NCBI GenBank assembly: GCA_001655205.1
Contig: LPNZ01008925.1
Coordinates: forward strand, 1-64,000
DNA length: 64,000 bases
DNA from: Lenisia limosa
Taxonomy: Eukaryota > Breviatea
Direction of reading: 5' to 3'
Each line of letters begins with the position of its first letter. Position 1 is the stretch's first letter. Below the pieces are notes generated by a model. The model ran no database searches. It was not told where the DNA came from and saw only the letters and a program-made list of their open reading frames with translations. This document shows, one piece after another, positions 30,801 to 42,300 of the stretch. Made by a program: the position numbers and the translations under genes.

Positions 30801-32932
30801 AGACGAATTGCTTTATCCGCCCGAGTAAAAATGCTCTTTCAAAACACAGTTAAAACAAAGGTAATTATCGTATTCTCGTTTGATTTTCAAGGTGATACGA
30901 AGCTGGTTCATTACTGCTCAAACTATGCGAGAATATCGGTAAGTGATTTGGTGGCAAGAGGAAATAACAACCTAGTGAGGAAGCGCAAAAAAAAGAATTG
31001 GAAAAGAGAGAGAAGGATAACTGGAAGAAGGTAATATATATCTGTCTCTGTTTTATCGTCGACAGGCTTGTGATTTGCATTTTATTCGACTTGGGCAGAG
31101 AGTTCTGAGGAAATGGCGCGTTGTGACAATTCAAATGATTGTTGGCTGACATTTGGGAATTCATTCTCTAGAAAGCAAGGAAGGATGCGGAAGAAGCCCA
31201 GGAGGCACAAGATAGGAAAGCAGCTTTCTTGGCAGGGGTAGGTCATAGCCTGATGATGACTCTTTAGGTTCAGGCAATTCGAAAAAATGCTGCAATTGCT
31301 GAGTCGTCTCGCGTGCAAAGAGAAGAAGAGGACAAGATCAAAGAAGACAGGTCCGTGCTAATATTGACGATCTTTGCTTATTGAGCCAGACTTGTTGAAG
31401 ATATTCGACAGCGTTTACTACCTGACTTCGAGCCTCCACAACAGACGCAAGCTCCCAGCCCTGTAAAGTCGAAGTCTCTTCGCCCTGTCAGTTTAATCCG
31501 ATTATCCCCGTGATAGTCAAGTAGATTTGCTTATACAAGAACTCACCATTTAGACCCCTCGATCTCAGGCCGGGCCAGGCACAGCCCCAAGTCAGCAGCA
31601 CCCGAGTTTCACATTTACATCTCCACTTAGAAGATCCAAAGAATGTTCGTCATCCCTTTCAACTTACGCAATAGTTCAAAAGGACCTGAACCAAGGAGAA
31701 TCGATTGTTGACCATCTGTCTCCAATTCAGCACACACCGCCAAAGGTCATCAGGCGACAGCAGAGGTAAGGTGTGGCGTTTTTGTGACGCTCCAGGAGAG
31801 TTCCCGAAAAACCATTAGCCGTCACAAGAAGACCAGCCGAGAGGAAGTTATCTCGCGATGAATTGAAACCCCAAGAAGTCCTTGACCGAGAGGTAGGGAG
31901 GCTTTTTGCACTAAAACCCAGGCAAAAGCACGCGAGAGAAGAGTACGTCAGAAGGCAGTGGAGTCAGCCGCCGCTGACAGGCGCCGGGTTTGTTGAAGAC
32001 TTCTATCCAGTTCTCACTACCCAGATTCTGAGAGCGGAGAAACTCCAAGAACTGAAAAAAAAAGAGGAAGACGAGCTCAAGAAGATTTCATTAGAGCGGG
32101 CTGCAGCACAGGATAGAAGAAAACGTCAACGAATTGTGGGTCACACTTTTATGTAACATTATAGAAAGCCCAGGAGAGAGAGGAACGACTGAGAGAAGCC
32201 ATTCAACGAATGGAAGATGCAGGTGAAGATCATTTACGACTGACGGTCAAGCATTATGGTAAGACATGCTCTACTGGTTTGACGTATTTCTAGGATTCCT
32301 ACCTTGGAGAAGGCTAGTGGAACTGGCCCGCACAAATGAAAATGTGGCTATTGCTCATTACCAACAAATTCTCAAGTCCAAAGTAAGCCAAATGCAAACC
32401 CTCATACGTTAGTCCCTATTGTCCCTTCATCTGCACTGCAACGATCAAAACGACCAAAGAATGAGCAAAGCCTCGGATATTCATAAGGTCTTCCTTCTAC
32501 GGAAATCTCTAAACAGTCTCCGCAAGGTTGGTGAGTTCTCCTTCTTCACCCGTCAGGCAGTGATAGCGGAGCGATGTAACAACGAGTGTGCTGAGAAGCA
32601 CCACCAGGCGTCCCTCCAACGCAAGGTGCTTACTGCTTGGTTGCGAAGTGCCTTGGTTGGTGCTGGTCAGAGAGAGGTCAGAGTCATTGCCATGTTGGCT
32701 TCTGCCGCCGAGAACCATGATAAGTGAGGAGGTAATATGTGAATGATATTCTGGGGACTAGTTTGGCATCTTATACCACAGACAACTGCTGAGGAAGGCG
32801 CTTGCGTCTCTGAAGGGCAACGCCCGGGCTTCCAGAGCAATACCGCCTTCAACTTCTGGGTTCCAATCCCGAATGTCAAATTGGCTCACAGACTTCAGGA
32901 AGGAACACCCGACCCCAAATATGAATTTCTAA
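27814..32932 (+). CDS. Large coiled-coil protein, centriolar/axonemal type (CCDC191/Sfi1-like)
   Basis: The start ATG at 27814 gives MDPQNDIEAFLK. The first third is disordered and Ser/Pro-rich (PSHSLSSLKPSFRPRSSA near 28830, LPKPPSKQTKSPHHSLSSGS near 29540). A 324-nt intron lies at 29801-30124. Then come long charged helices: LPDDVEQRIRARYQAEKARI, RRSAANERGKARTTML, RKLQQEQERTRKLAIQATRE (30300-30620) and repeated KEEDELKKISLERAAAQDRR (32050-32130). The C-terminal part has spaced helical units ending in Trp or Arg (RRRIALSARVKMLFQ, QRKVLTAWLRSALVG, LLRKALASLKGNARASRA), similar to Sfi1/CCDC191-type repeats of centrosomal and basal-body proteins. Stop TAA is at 32930-32932. Exact family membership is inference. 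Several short exons between 30760 and 31330 were placed only approximately. Confidence 0.6.
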
Positions 32933-33003
32933 ATGGATTCAAATAATAGACCTATTATCAACCTTAGCCATGTCATCACTATAGTAAGAAGGTATGATTA
33001 TAT

Positions 33004-33127
33004 NNNNNNNNNNNNNNNNNNNNNNNNNNNNNNNNNNNNNNNNNNNNNNNNNNNNNNNNNNNNNNNNNNNNNNNNNNNNNNNNNNNNNNNNNNNNNNNNN
33101 NNNNNNNNNNNNNNNNNNNNNNNNNNN
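33004..33127. other. Assembly gaps (this and nine others)
   Basis: Runs of N occur at 21939-22023, 33004-33127, 35121-35208, 37476-37568, 48158-48237, 51410-51632, 52679-52715, 58748-58897, 59796-59900 and 63754-63763. They cut exons of the SURP, PNUTS-like and exportin-7 genes and an intron-rich part of the subtilase gene. Confidence 0.99.
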
Positions 33128-33133
33128 TAAATT

Positions 33134-33998
33134 TTAAAGGTCTCTAGCAGAAATTCTAGCAATGACAGAAAGCTCAATTCTTTCATCACCACGTTTCTTC
33201 TCCTCTTCAGTCAGCTTATACACCTTGAAGGATGAGTCAAGAGTTCGCCAGGTCAATAATTACCTTAGCAACACTCATCTTATTGTCTTGTTCTGAAAGT
33301 GCAGCAAGGGGCTGGATATCACCCTTAATAGGAACAGTCTTCATAGCCTTGGATGTAAGGCCCACATCACCAATATAGACAGAAGATAACTCTGCTCAAA
33401 CCTCCTCATCAGTTTTGTTGAAGATCACAACAACAACAGAAGTGTCAGTCTCAGATGAACCAAATTTGCGCAGGTTTCCAGCGATCTGAAATGATAAACC
33501 TCTCATTGGCCTACCTGCGCAGTGGCTGACAAGCAGTGAATGAGCTCAGTGTTGATATTATGGGTAAGAAGACAACCATTCATCAAGTTGGCGTAGGCCT
33601 TCGTTGCTATAAAATAAAGTCAAAAAGACATTCATTTGTTGCGTAACAGGCAAAATGTATGTGAGGGAGGAATAATATTAATCTAATTCTCTCCGACAAG
33701 AAATATATTACCAATTTGAAACATATCCCAAGCCAACCAGCGACAAGTACATGATATTGAGACAAGATCTAGAACAATAAAACCGGTGAAATAAAATGCT
33801 CACCAGCTCAGGCTTGACTAAAGCAGCATTGATCTCATTTTTCATCAGTTTTTGCTTAATAACAGCCATATTGGTCTGTAAACGGTGAAATGAGCGAAGA
33901 AAGGAACTAAGAACCATCAGATAACGACTCACAATATTCTTGTAGTAGGCCAATGCGACCTTATGTCCTGGATAAGGGTCAATAGGAGAAAATTCCAT
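33134..33998 (-). CDS. CGI121: KEOPS/EKC subunit Cgi121 (TPRKB)
   Basis: Regulatory subunit of the KEOPS complex, which makes the t6A modification on ANN-decoding tRNAs; Cgi121 binds the tRNA 3' end and Bud32. The start ATG at 33996-33998 gives MEFSPIDPYPGHKVALAYYK, the usual Cgi121 opening. Then come NMAVIKQKLMKNEINAALVK, LSQYHVLVAGWLGICFKLA, AYANLMNGCLLTHNINTELI with HCLSATAQIAGNLRKFG, and SETDTSVVVVIFNKTDEE. These match the family order (N-A-V-I..LINP, HSELVYNLS..NISESLRRFG, D-T-S-LLVV). The stop TAA is at 33134-33136, six bases after the N gap at 33004-33127. A GTG-led extension to 34136 (VEKFLFDDVAQKAGP) lacks an ATG and was not used. Confidence 0.87.
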
Positions 33999-34865
33999 CT
34001 TTGTATATGCGTTAGTCAAATCAAAAAGCAAAAAGGCTGCCAAAAACTGCAAAAACCTAGGAGGTGTATAGTATATAAATATGGAGGATACTGGTCCGGC
34101 TTTTTGGGCAACGTCATCGAATAGGAATTTTTCCACACTTCTTCATTCTCACAGCTTTTGCAGGGATAATTATTACTTCAATTGCTCGAATAATAGTTAT
34201 TTGACATTATCAGAGTAGAAATATTATTGTCAAAAGTAAATGTCGATGTAGCACCACCTCTCCATTGATATTAACACAAAGAACCTTCATAAAGTGTGCC
34301 TAAACAAAAGCAATGGAATTAATTAACTAAATTATACGGTATCATACAGCTATTTATCATTAGAATGATCGACGGTTATGTCATAACTGTGTTTGCGTAT
34401 TAGGTATTTTCACTTCAAATTTTGGATAGAACTAAGCCAAAGAAATACAAAAGCATTGATTGAATGACCTACATACTTAATAAAAGGAGAAAAACATCAA
34501 TTAGACTATAAGACTTGAAATGGCTTTTTACTTAAATGGTAAGGCTCGGCAACAAGGCAAGGTGTGTATTCAAACCTAAACCAGTATCTCCCATTCTATA
34601 CACCGCGTCCTGTCCAGGTCCAGACCTCAAGACGGATATCACCCAATACATTCTACATCCCCATGAATCTTTTTTAAAAAAAGTCAAAAGGGGAAATTCG
34701 CAATCTGATCCCTTTTTTAAGAACCTTGATGTAAAATCGATGTAAAATACAATATTACGTAAGGAAATAATTAAAAACTATCAAGGGTGTCCCAAGTTTT
34801 CTTTGTTTAAGCTAATTATTGACCCCTTCTTCGCCTTTCCTATTTGTTTTTGATTGATCTTAATA
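33999..34865. other. Divergent intergenic region, AT-rich
   Basis: It separates the Cgi121 gene (-) from the SURP gene (+) and probably holds both promoters. I see no exon, RNA gene or repeat. AT content is high from 34200 to 34520. Confidence 0.5.
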
Positions 34866-36229
34866 ATGGGTCTTGTTCTTGATCCAGAATGGTGGCCGAA
34901 TGACCCCCCACCCGCACCTGAGCCATCGGTTGTCCATGTTATTGACAAGTTTGTTGAGTTTGTAGCAAAGAATGGAGTTGGCTTCGAAAATATGACAAAA
35001 GAGGTTTGAAAGGGACAAGGAGAAAAGATTCTTGATACCGATCTTCTGACCCTTTAGCGCCAACGATCCAACCCGGCTTTCCGTTTCCTGTTCGAGGATT
35101 ATTCCACAGAAGGCCAGGTANNNNNNNNNNNNNNNNNNNNNNNNNNNNNNNNNNNNNNNNNNNNNNNNNNNNNNNNNNNNNNNNNNNNNNNNNNNNNNNN
35201 NNNNNNNNCCGATACCGTAAGGCTTTTGCAATTGGCAAAGTTGGACACCCCCCCTCACATGCCTTTATCCCCGCTACCGGCGCGCCTTCTGCCGCAACGG
35301 TGAGACCCTCAATTTTATTCTGTATCTTTCTTCTTCAAGCTCCTGAACATAAATGCTTTGTGTATAATACTGTCGCTCTAATCTCATATTCTCATTGTAA
35401 TTTTGGTGTAGACTCTACCGCCACCACCAGGAATGCATCCTGTCCCTCTCCAAGGTCTGAGGGGTTTGACTGAATATCTGTCTCTCTGGGTCCTTTTCAA
35501 TTTGTTCAAGGTAACCGTTTCAGCACCCATGCCACCACCTCCAACTATCCCCGCCGCTTTCAGTACAAATCCAATGGTAGGGATTCTTTTCTATTGAACG
35601 AATAACATATCATAGAATCACCCTCCTCCACCCCCTCAATATGGTGCCCAGCCAGTCCTTCTCGCACCGCCTCCTCCCCCTGTCATTTTGAGGTTTGTGG
35701 TCTCTTTCACATTACATGATTGTTCTACATGCTTTGAAACATGACACCTCAGAGAAAATCCATACAATATTCTTGAGAGACACCATCTGGAGTACAGAAT
35801 GTCAAAGGGCATGGATCCGAATGAAGCAAAAGTTGGCACGGATAGCAAGGATTGGGTAAATGTTACTCTCATCAGGTATTCACCTTGGAAACATTTTCTT
35901 TTCTCATTTTGCTTTTTTAGTACATACATGTACATCAATCCTTATGTGTCTATTTCCCCTTGATTTTTATACTATACCATTGAATCATTTTGATAGATTC
36001 TGTCTGATGCACGCGTTTTTTTAATATTGTCTACTCAAGTGTTGCGTGGCCTCGTTGTGGGATGAGTTATTCTTTAGGAGTCTGGAGAAGAAGAGGAAGA
36101 AGAGGAAGAAGCGTTACGGCGATTCCTTCTCAAGAAGTCAAAACAAAGGGCGCATTTCTGTTTGAGGGTTTTGATACTATTAGTTTTCAAATGATTCTGA
36201 CAATTTCAGCTGAGAAAAGGAAAAAGTAA
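34866..36229 (+). CDS. SURP-domain splicing factor (CHERP/SF3A1/SUGP-like)
   Basis: The start ATG at 34866 gives MGLVLDPEWWPNDPPPAPEP. A SURP (SWAP) module follows: VIDKFVEFVAKNGVGFENMT, KERQRSNPAFRFLFEDYSTE (34935-35115), matching the family pattern IxxxAxFVxxxGxxFExxxxxxxxxNPxFxFL. The N gap at 35121-35208 removes part of the next exon. The rest is Pro-rich (TTLPPPPGMHPVPL, SAPMPPPPTIPAAF, MNHPPPPPQYGAQP), then an acidic run near 36078-36110 and a basic end (LLKKSKQRAHFSEKRKK) with TAA at 36227-36229. SURP modules occur in U2 snRNP-associated splicing proteins. Which one this is cannot be fixed without the gap; no G-patch was seen. Confidence 0.72.
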
Positions 36230-36332
36230 ATCTGGTGCTGGGTTAATAGATATTTCTGAAACTCAATGGAGTTTGCAGTTTGTGTTAAGTACCTATATAT
36301 TTAAATGGTCCAAACAAAAGATCCTGATATAT

Positions 36333-39300
36333 TTAAAGTGTTTCCACAGCCGCGTATTCATTTCCGACCATTGCTCCCTCCGCCTTCTTCTTTTTGAAGA
36401 CAAACGCCGCAGCTCCAGCAGCTCCTGAGGCATTAACAGAGCACTGGGCCTACCTCCCACAGCTGCGACTCCAACCAGTGAAATAACAAGCCAATTGGTA
36501 CCGGACTCCCCAGGCGCAATATAGCCATAATACGGAAGATGTTCGCAGGACTAAATAATGATGGGTTCATGGGTGACGGTCTTACAGGGAACTCCAAGCC
36601 ATTGACACACACGGTGCATGATGCGCCGGTGAAACCCTCTTTGCAGGTACACTATGGAGTGAATAAAAAACATGGAACCCACCCTTCCCTGGGCATCACA
36701 TGTTTGAGATTCCGAAGTGTCGGCATTACATTGGCACTCTACAATGTAAGAAGGGGCAAATCTTACCATGGCATGAAGGGAAGTTGAAGTGTTCCTTCGC
36801 ACACTCATTGCATTTAGCTCCTAAACAGTAAGTCTGAACCATTTTGGACAATACGCACCTGTGAAGCCCTTATTGCACTCACATGGAGCTGAGGATTTTG
36901 ACGCCCCCAGGGGATGACAGAGAACTGAACAATAATGAGGAGGAGGCCAAACCGTTACACGATATTTTGTCGTCCGCCAATGTTGATACGGAGTCACACT
37001 TGTCGCAGGTCACCCCCGTGGCATGATTCTTACAAGTGCAGATGCCATTGGAGGCCACAGCCTCAGTCAGGCTCAAGTTACAATCCGAGTGATCTGGCGT
37101 TGTGAGTAAACACGGCAGCAAACCGTTAGTGATGCAGCTTGGTGGACTAGTGTTACCCGGGTTATAGTAGCCCTTCGAACACAGAACACAGTTTGGTGCC
37201 GCAAAGCCCTCAAGACATGTCAATGCACCTTCAGCATCCATTGACGAGATACCAATAGTGTTTGAGCTAGGGAGGGGGGTAAAATTGGAAAATTTATGAA
37301 ACAAAAAGCCCAAATCAACTCTGCTGGCTGACAACACATGAGGGTTTATAACAACATAACAAACAAAGCCCAGGCCCGTCGCTTCTGCAGCACCGCATCC
37401 CATCGGGTTAACGAACGAAAGTTAAGATGCTTAATTTTGAAGACAAAAAAAAAGGGGGGTGGTGTGTACCCTATANNNNNNNNNNNNNNNNNNNNNNNNN
37501 NNNNNNNNNNNNNNNNNNNNNNNNNNNNNNNNNNNNNNNNNNNNNNNNNNNNNNNNNNNNNNNNNNNNTAAAGGTAATATTATTCACGATCGAAATGCTC
37601 CAAACAATCTAAAAAAAAAACACACACAAACAACAGACCACTAGCAATATCAATATGACAAAACAGAAACATAAACAAAGAACCCAAGCCAAAAGAGTCA
37701 CCACCGCTTGATCACCCAAACGGGAGTTAAAAAAAGTAAAGGAGAATGTTAAAAAGTCAAATGAAAATGGATGACACAAATAAAAATAATTATAAAATCA
37801 AATGATAATAATATGATAAGCCCAGTATGGAGCTGTTATCCGACTTGACGGCATCAAAACTGCGTACTCTCTATAAATGCAGGAGAGTCCACCATTTTTG
37901 TGAAGAACAGAAATATAATCGTTAGTGCATTCAAAACACCCAGTGTTATCTTGAGAGTCAAACAAAACGGCAGGTTACAAACCCTTAAAGCCACTGCGAC
38001 AAGAGTCTTTGGATGATAAACCGTACTCATTGACCTCTAAGGTGGTCATTCAGCAAGACTTGGCTTAGCCTACTTTGGCAATCGGTTCCATTCATCCAAA
38101 ATCCATATTCACATGAACCACAATCCTGTCCAGAATAGCGCTACAAGTAAGTCCTCCACGTGGCGCCACTGTACCTCTTTACAGAGACACAGTTTGGTGT
38201 CATTGTTGTATGAAATAGTACCAGAAGGGAAACAAGTAGCTGGGGAGTGAGAAATGAACCTTGGCTATAAAAGGCATACGTGCGGTGAGTTCACCAGAGT
38301 CACACTCCGTGCCAAATGCTCCATCCTTGCATTTACACATTGATTCATCTGACATTAGTCTAAAGAAATCAGCTGAACAGCCAAAACGTACATATTGCAA
38401 ATTGGCTGGCCGTCAACAGTGACTGTCATTGTTGTGTTGCAACTACAAACATCTGAAGAGGTTACCAAGATACTAACTCACGATCGCATAATGTGCCGTA
38501 TCTGCCGGGAACACAGTCAAGACACAAAGGACCCCTGCTGTTTTCTTTACAAGTCACCTGAAAAAATTATCATTTTCTGGTATGTTATTTAATACCTCTG
38601 AAAGATCACTTCCAACGGATTTGATGCCTAGGTTGGAGTCCATGAATCTGTCCTTTTCTAAAAAGTCAACAAAGAGAGTCACATACCAAGGATATCCGGG
38701 TAGTTGAACCAGGTGTCGGAAGCCTGGCTGCATGTTTTCCCGTCAAAGCCTCCACGACATTCACATTGCTAAGGAAATCAGCTCAAAATCATGAACATAC
38801 ACCAGTTTCATCAACGTCATCACCACCAAAAGCATCACATTGCTTGAACTTTGGTTTTTTATCTTCATCTAAAGAGCAAGTTAGCCAAAATACTACTCTC
38901 ACTGAAGTAATATCCGAAACTTGGTTGGCATTGGGGCCCAACAAAACCCTTGGGACATGACGTAAGACATTCGTCTTCCGAGCAAAGCATTGTGTTACAA
39001 CGGGAACATGTTTGAGATTTGGACTTGTATTTGAGTTTGGCCTCGAGGGAAGTGGTGGTTCCCGCGGGGATCACCCAGCTCACAAAGAACTCACGACCTG
39101 ATATGTAAGAAATATCAAGCAAATTAGGCACACACAGGCTTTGTCATCGTCAATTCCGGTATAACCTCCGGTTTGTCCATCAGCTAAGAGCACGTGGGCT
39201 CCTACAGGGTCAACTCAGAGATAATGAATCTTCGAGACAAGGTGAAAGGCACTCTCAAATGCTCACCAGTATTAGGGTTAATGGCGTAAATATTGACGAC

Positions 39301-42300
39301 ACAATTATCACACATGTCAGTAAGCTCTAAGGCATACTCTGTAAACACACTATCCTTTCTAAAAACGTGAGAGAATGTGACAAGGTAGACTTTGAAAAGA
39401 CTACAGATACCGTTGCATACGTGTGCTCAATTGTAATTCCGCAGGAGGTTTTCTTTTCAAACTTGGCCGCAGATCCAGTCTGAAAGTTAGATCACCAGGT
39501 GCGAACGTTATAGTAGGGCTTGACTGATATTGAGCCTTCTTTGTAGTTTGAAACAGAAGTGCCATCAAACACAGTTAATGTCATTCGTTCGGTGTCACAG
39601 ATCTAGATCATTAATGTGTGAATGTAGAGAGACATACCTCTCGACAGTAAGGCATTACTCCTCCGTAACAGCTTGAACACTCTTCTGACCTAAGCAGTAA
39701 CTATAACCCAGTCTATGTACTGACTCATAAGAGTTGCCATTGACGCATTTCGTTTTGTGTTCACAGGCATCACCGAAGTAGCCCTTTGCACATTGGCTAC
39801 AATAGCTGCCTTCGGCGTGCTCAAGACACTTACACTAAATAGTCACCCCAATATTAGAAGGTTTCTCACACAGTATGGACAAAGACATTGAAGGAAAAGC
39901 TAATAAACCCGTCAACATCAAGGGGTTGTTAATGAATAATGCCAAATAATTTCATAATATTGGGCACATGATTTCCTTTTTCGCAGTTCAGCTCAAAAAA
40001 AAAAACAGAAACATTTGCCCCGTTCCAAGCATACAGGATATTCAGGATTCTCAGATCTGAGGTAGTGACAATCCGCGTCTTCCGGCCACATGTTCGTAAA
40101 CTCATAGTCGAATGTGACCGTTCCTTTTATGTAAGCCAAAACAAGTCACAGCATGACTGACCTGTTGCACCCGCAGGGATTTCTAAACCCACATCGGATC
40201 CATTAATCTCAACCATGTCTGTTTCAGAAAACCCGCCATCATGCTATGAAAATTAGCAGTTAATTTTACTTTGGGTATCTTACGAAGATACGAATGTGAC
40301 CAGAGCCAAGACTGTCTTGATGCACCTTGAGATTCATAATCTGAAAAAAAAATGAGAATAAAAACAGCCATCAACACAAGAGTAGTGCGACAATTCGACC
40401 ACAAACCTTACCACCCTTTTGCCCAGCATAATCAGACATAAAGCTGAGCCTTTGCAAATAGTGATAGTCCTCAACCTCAAGTTCAACAGAACCTTCGCTC
40501 CCCTCGAGATACACAATAGAGAAGCTGGAGGTGAAGGTAATCAGATGCCCTACTTTTTAGGACTTGATGAGTCACATTCTGGTCCGTAGTATCCCTTGAA
40601 CATTAGTACAAAAGGGCCCTCCCGATGAAAGAGTATCCAGAACTACATACTGCTTCGCAAGCGCAAATTGAAGGGGCTGGTATTTCACCCGTTCTGATAC
40701 AGGAGCCGTGGGAACAATCGCTTTGAGTTGTACAGAATTTATAGGGGAAGCAGATGAAAAAGTTCATGAATCCTAGTAAGTTAGTTCACAATTGCATTCG
40801 AATAGCTCACCAAATCGGTCCATCCCTTCTGGACACACGCATGTGCAATCCTCATCAAACACTCCGTTGGAACACATGGTCTCCCCGCAGTCTTGTTGCT
40901 CTGAAAATGTCAAACACGCTGAGCAAAACCACATTACTGCCCAACCACCCACCACAATCATAGCCGAAGAAGCCATTGTCACATTCCTCAGGCTTGTCGC
41001 CATCTCTTTCGGTTTGCTCAAGGAATGCTCCCACAATAACAACTGAAAACTCCGTTGCTTCAGATTCTACGTATGAGCAAAGTGTCAAAATCCAACTACT
41101 TTGGAAGCTCGAAGAGTAGGCCGTTACATCAAGAATGTCCCCTTCTTCAAGAGTTGTCTCCACTATGACTGCAATATTGAACTACACAATTAACCATCGC
41201 TTGGACCTACCCCATTTGTTCCACCAACGGCAGATGGATTGCTCACTTCAATTCGATCACCATCCAGTTTAACCACAAGGTCAATGTCATTGTTATTAAC
41301 TCCTTCAACAAACTAAACAAAAATTACAACGAAAAACCCCAACCATTCCTTCATGCTGAACAATAGGATCGACCCATGATAGTGCAATTCTCACTCGTGT
41401 ATCTTGAGTTGCCTAGACAGTGAGGCAACAACCTGCTAGCCTACCTTGACAGATGTGACGTATTGGTTGGAGACACTGGCAATTTTGTCAACAAAATAGA
41501 AGGCAGATGGGCCATTCCGACGGATAGCTGAATATATAACAAATCCGTATGACTCTTACCTTCTGTTGGAATAGACCGAGCCAAATTTAGCCCTCCAGCA
41601 CCCTTTAAAGGAGTAAAAAAGGAAAATTAATGACAAAAATTACCAAAATTCAACTCTTTTAGCTAAACATTTTTAAAAACATTATATTTTTTATAGAATG
41701 AACAGGGTAACACACTTGGCGACAAACACAAACCTGTTCAGTTGTGAAAGGCTCGCGAAGGAGGGGATAACTCAAGTTGGCCTTAGTGTCGGTAAACTAA
41801 ATTCCGGTTAACCAAATCAACGCAATTTGGAGGCAAACTTTGAAGCCTTCCAGAGTGGTTGCTCCAGCCATGAGTGTTGAACGTACCAAATGTGATGGAA
41901 TATACTGCAATTAAATGAATGCACTCAATTATGGTGATCCCCAGTTTCAATAGAAACAAGAAGGAATAACTAACTTTCATTGCATGAGAAGGGTCAGGAG
42001 AACCAGTTACATGGGCTCCTGAAAGGTGAACATTGACATCCTTGACAGGACTAACCCAATGAGAAGAACTCTCTAATCAGAGCCACAGAGCCGGCAACGA
42101 TGGACGCAGCAACTGACGTTCCCGAAACTGACTGGAACGAAGACTGAACAATAAGCACGGCCATGGAACTTACATGGTCACTATTGACAAAACAGTGGTT
42201 TTGATTGGACTCTCTTGGAAGACCAATTGGACGAGCTGAGAACACCATGTCAGAGGGCGCAACAATATCAGGCTGAAAATGTCATTACATCTAGTATATA

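Noticed and set aside
33998-34136. Longer Cgi121 N terminus from 34136
   Set aside because: It would need a GTG start; ATG 33998 gives the usual family N terminus.
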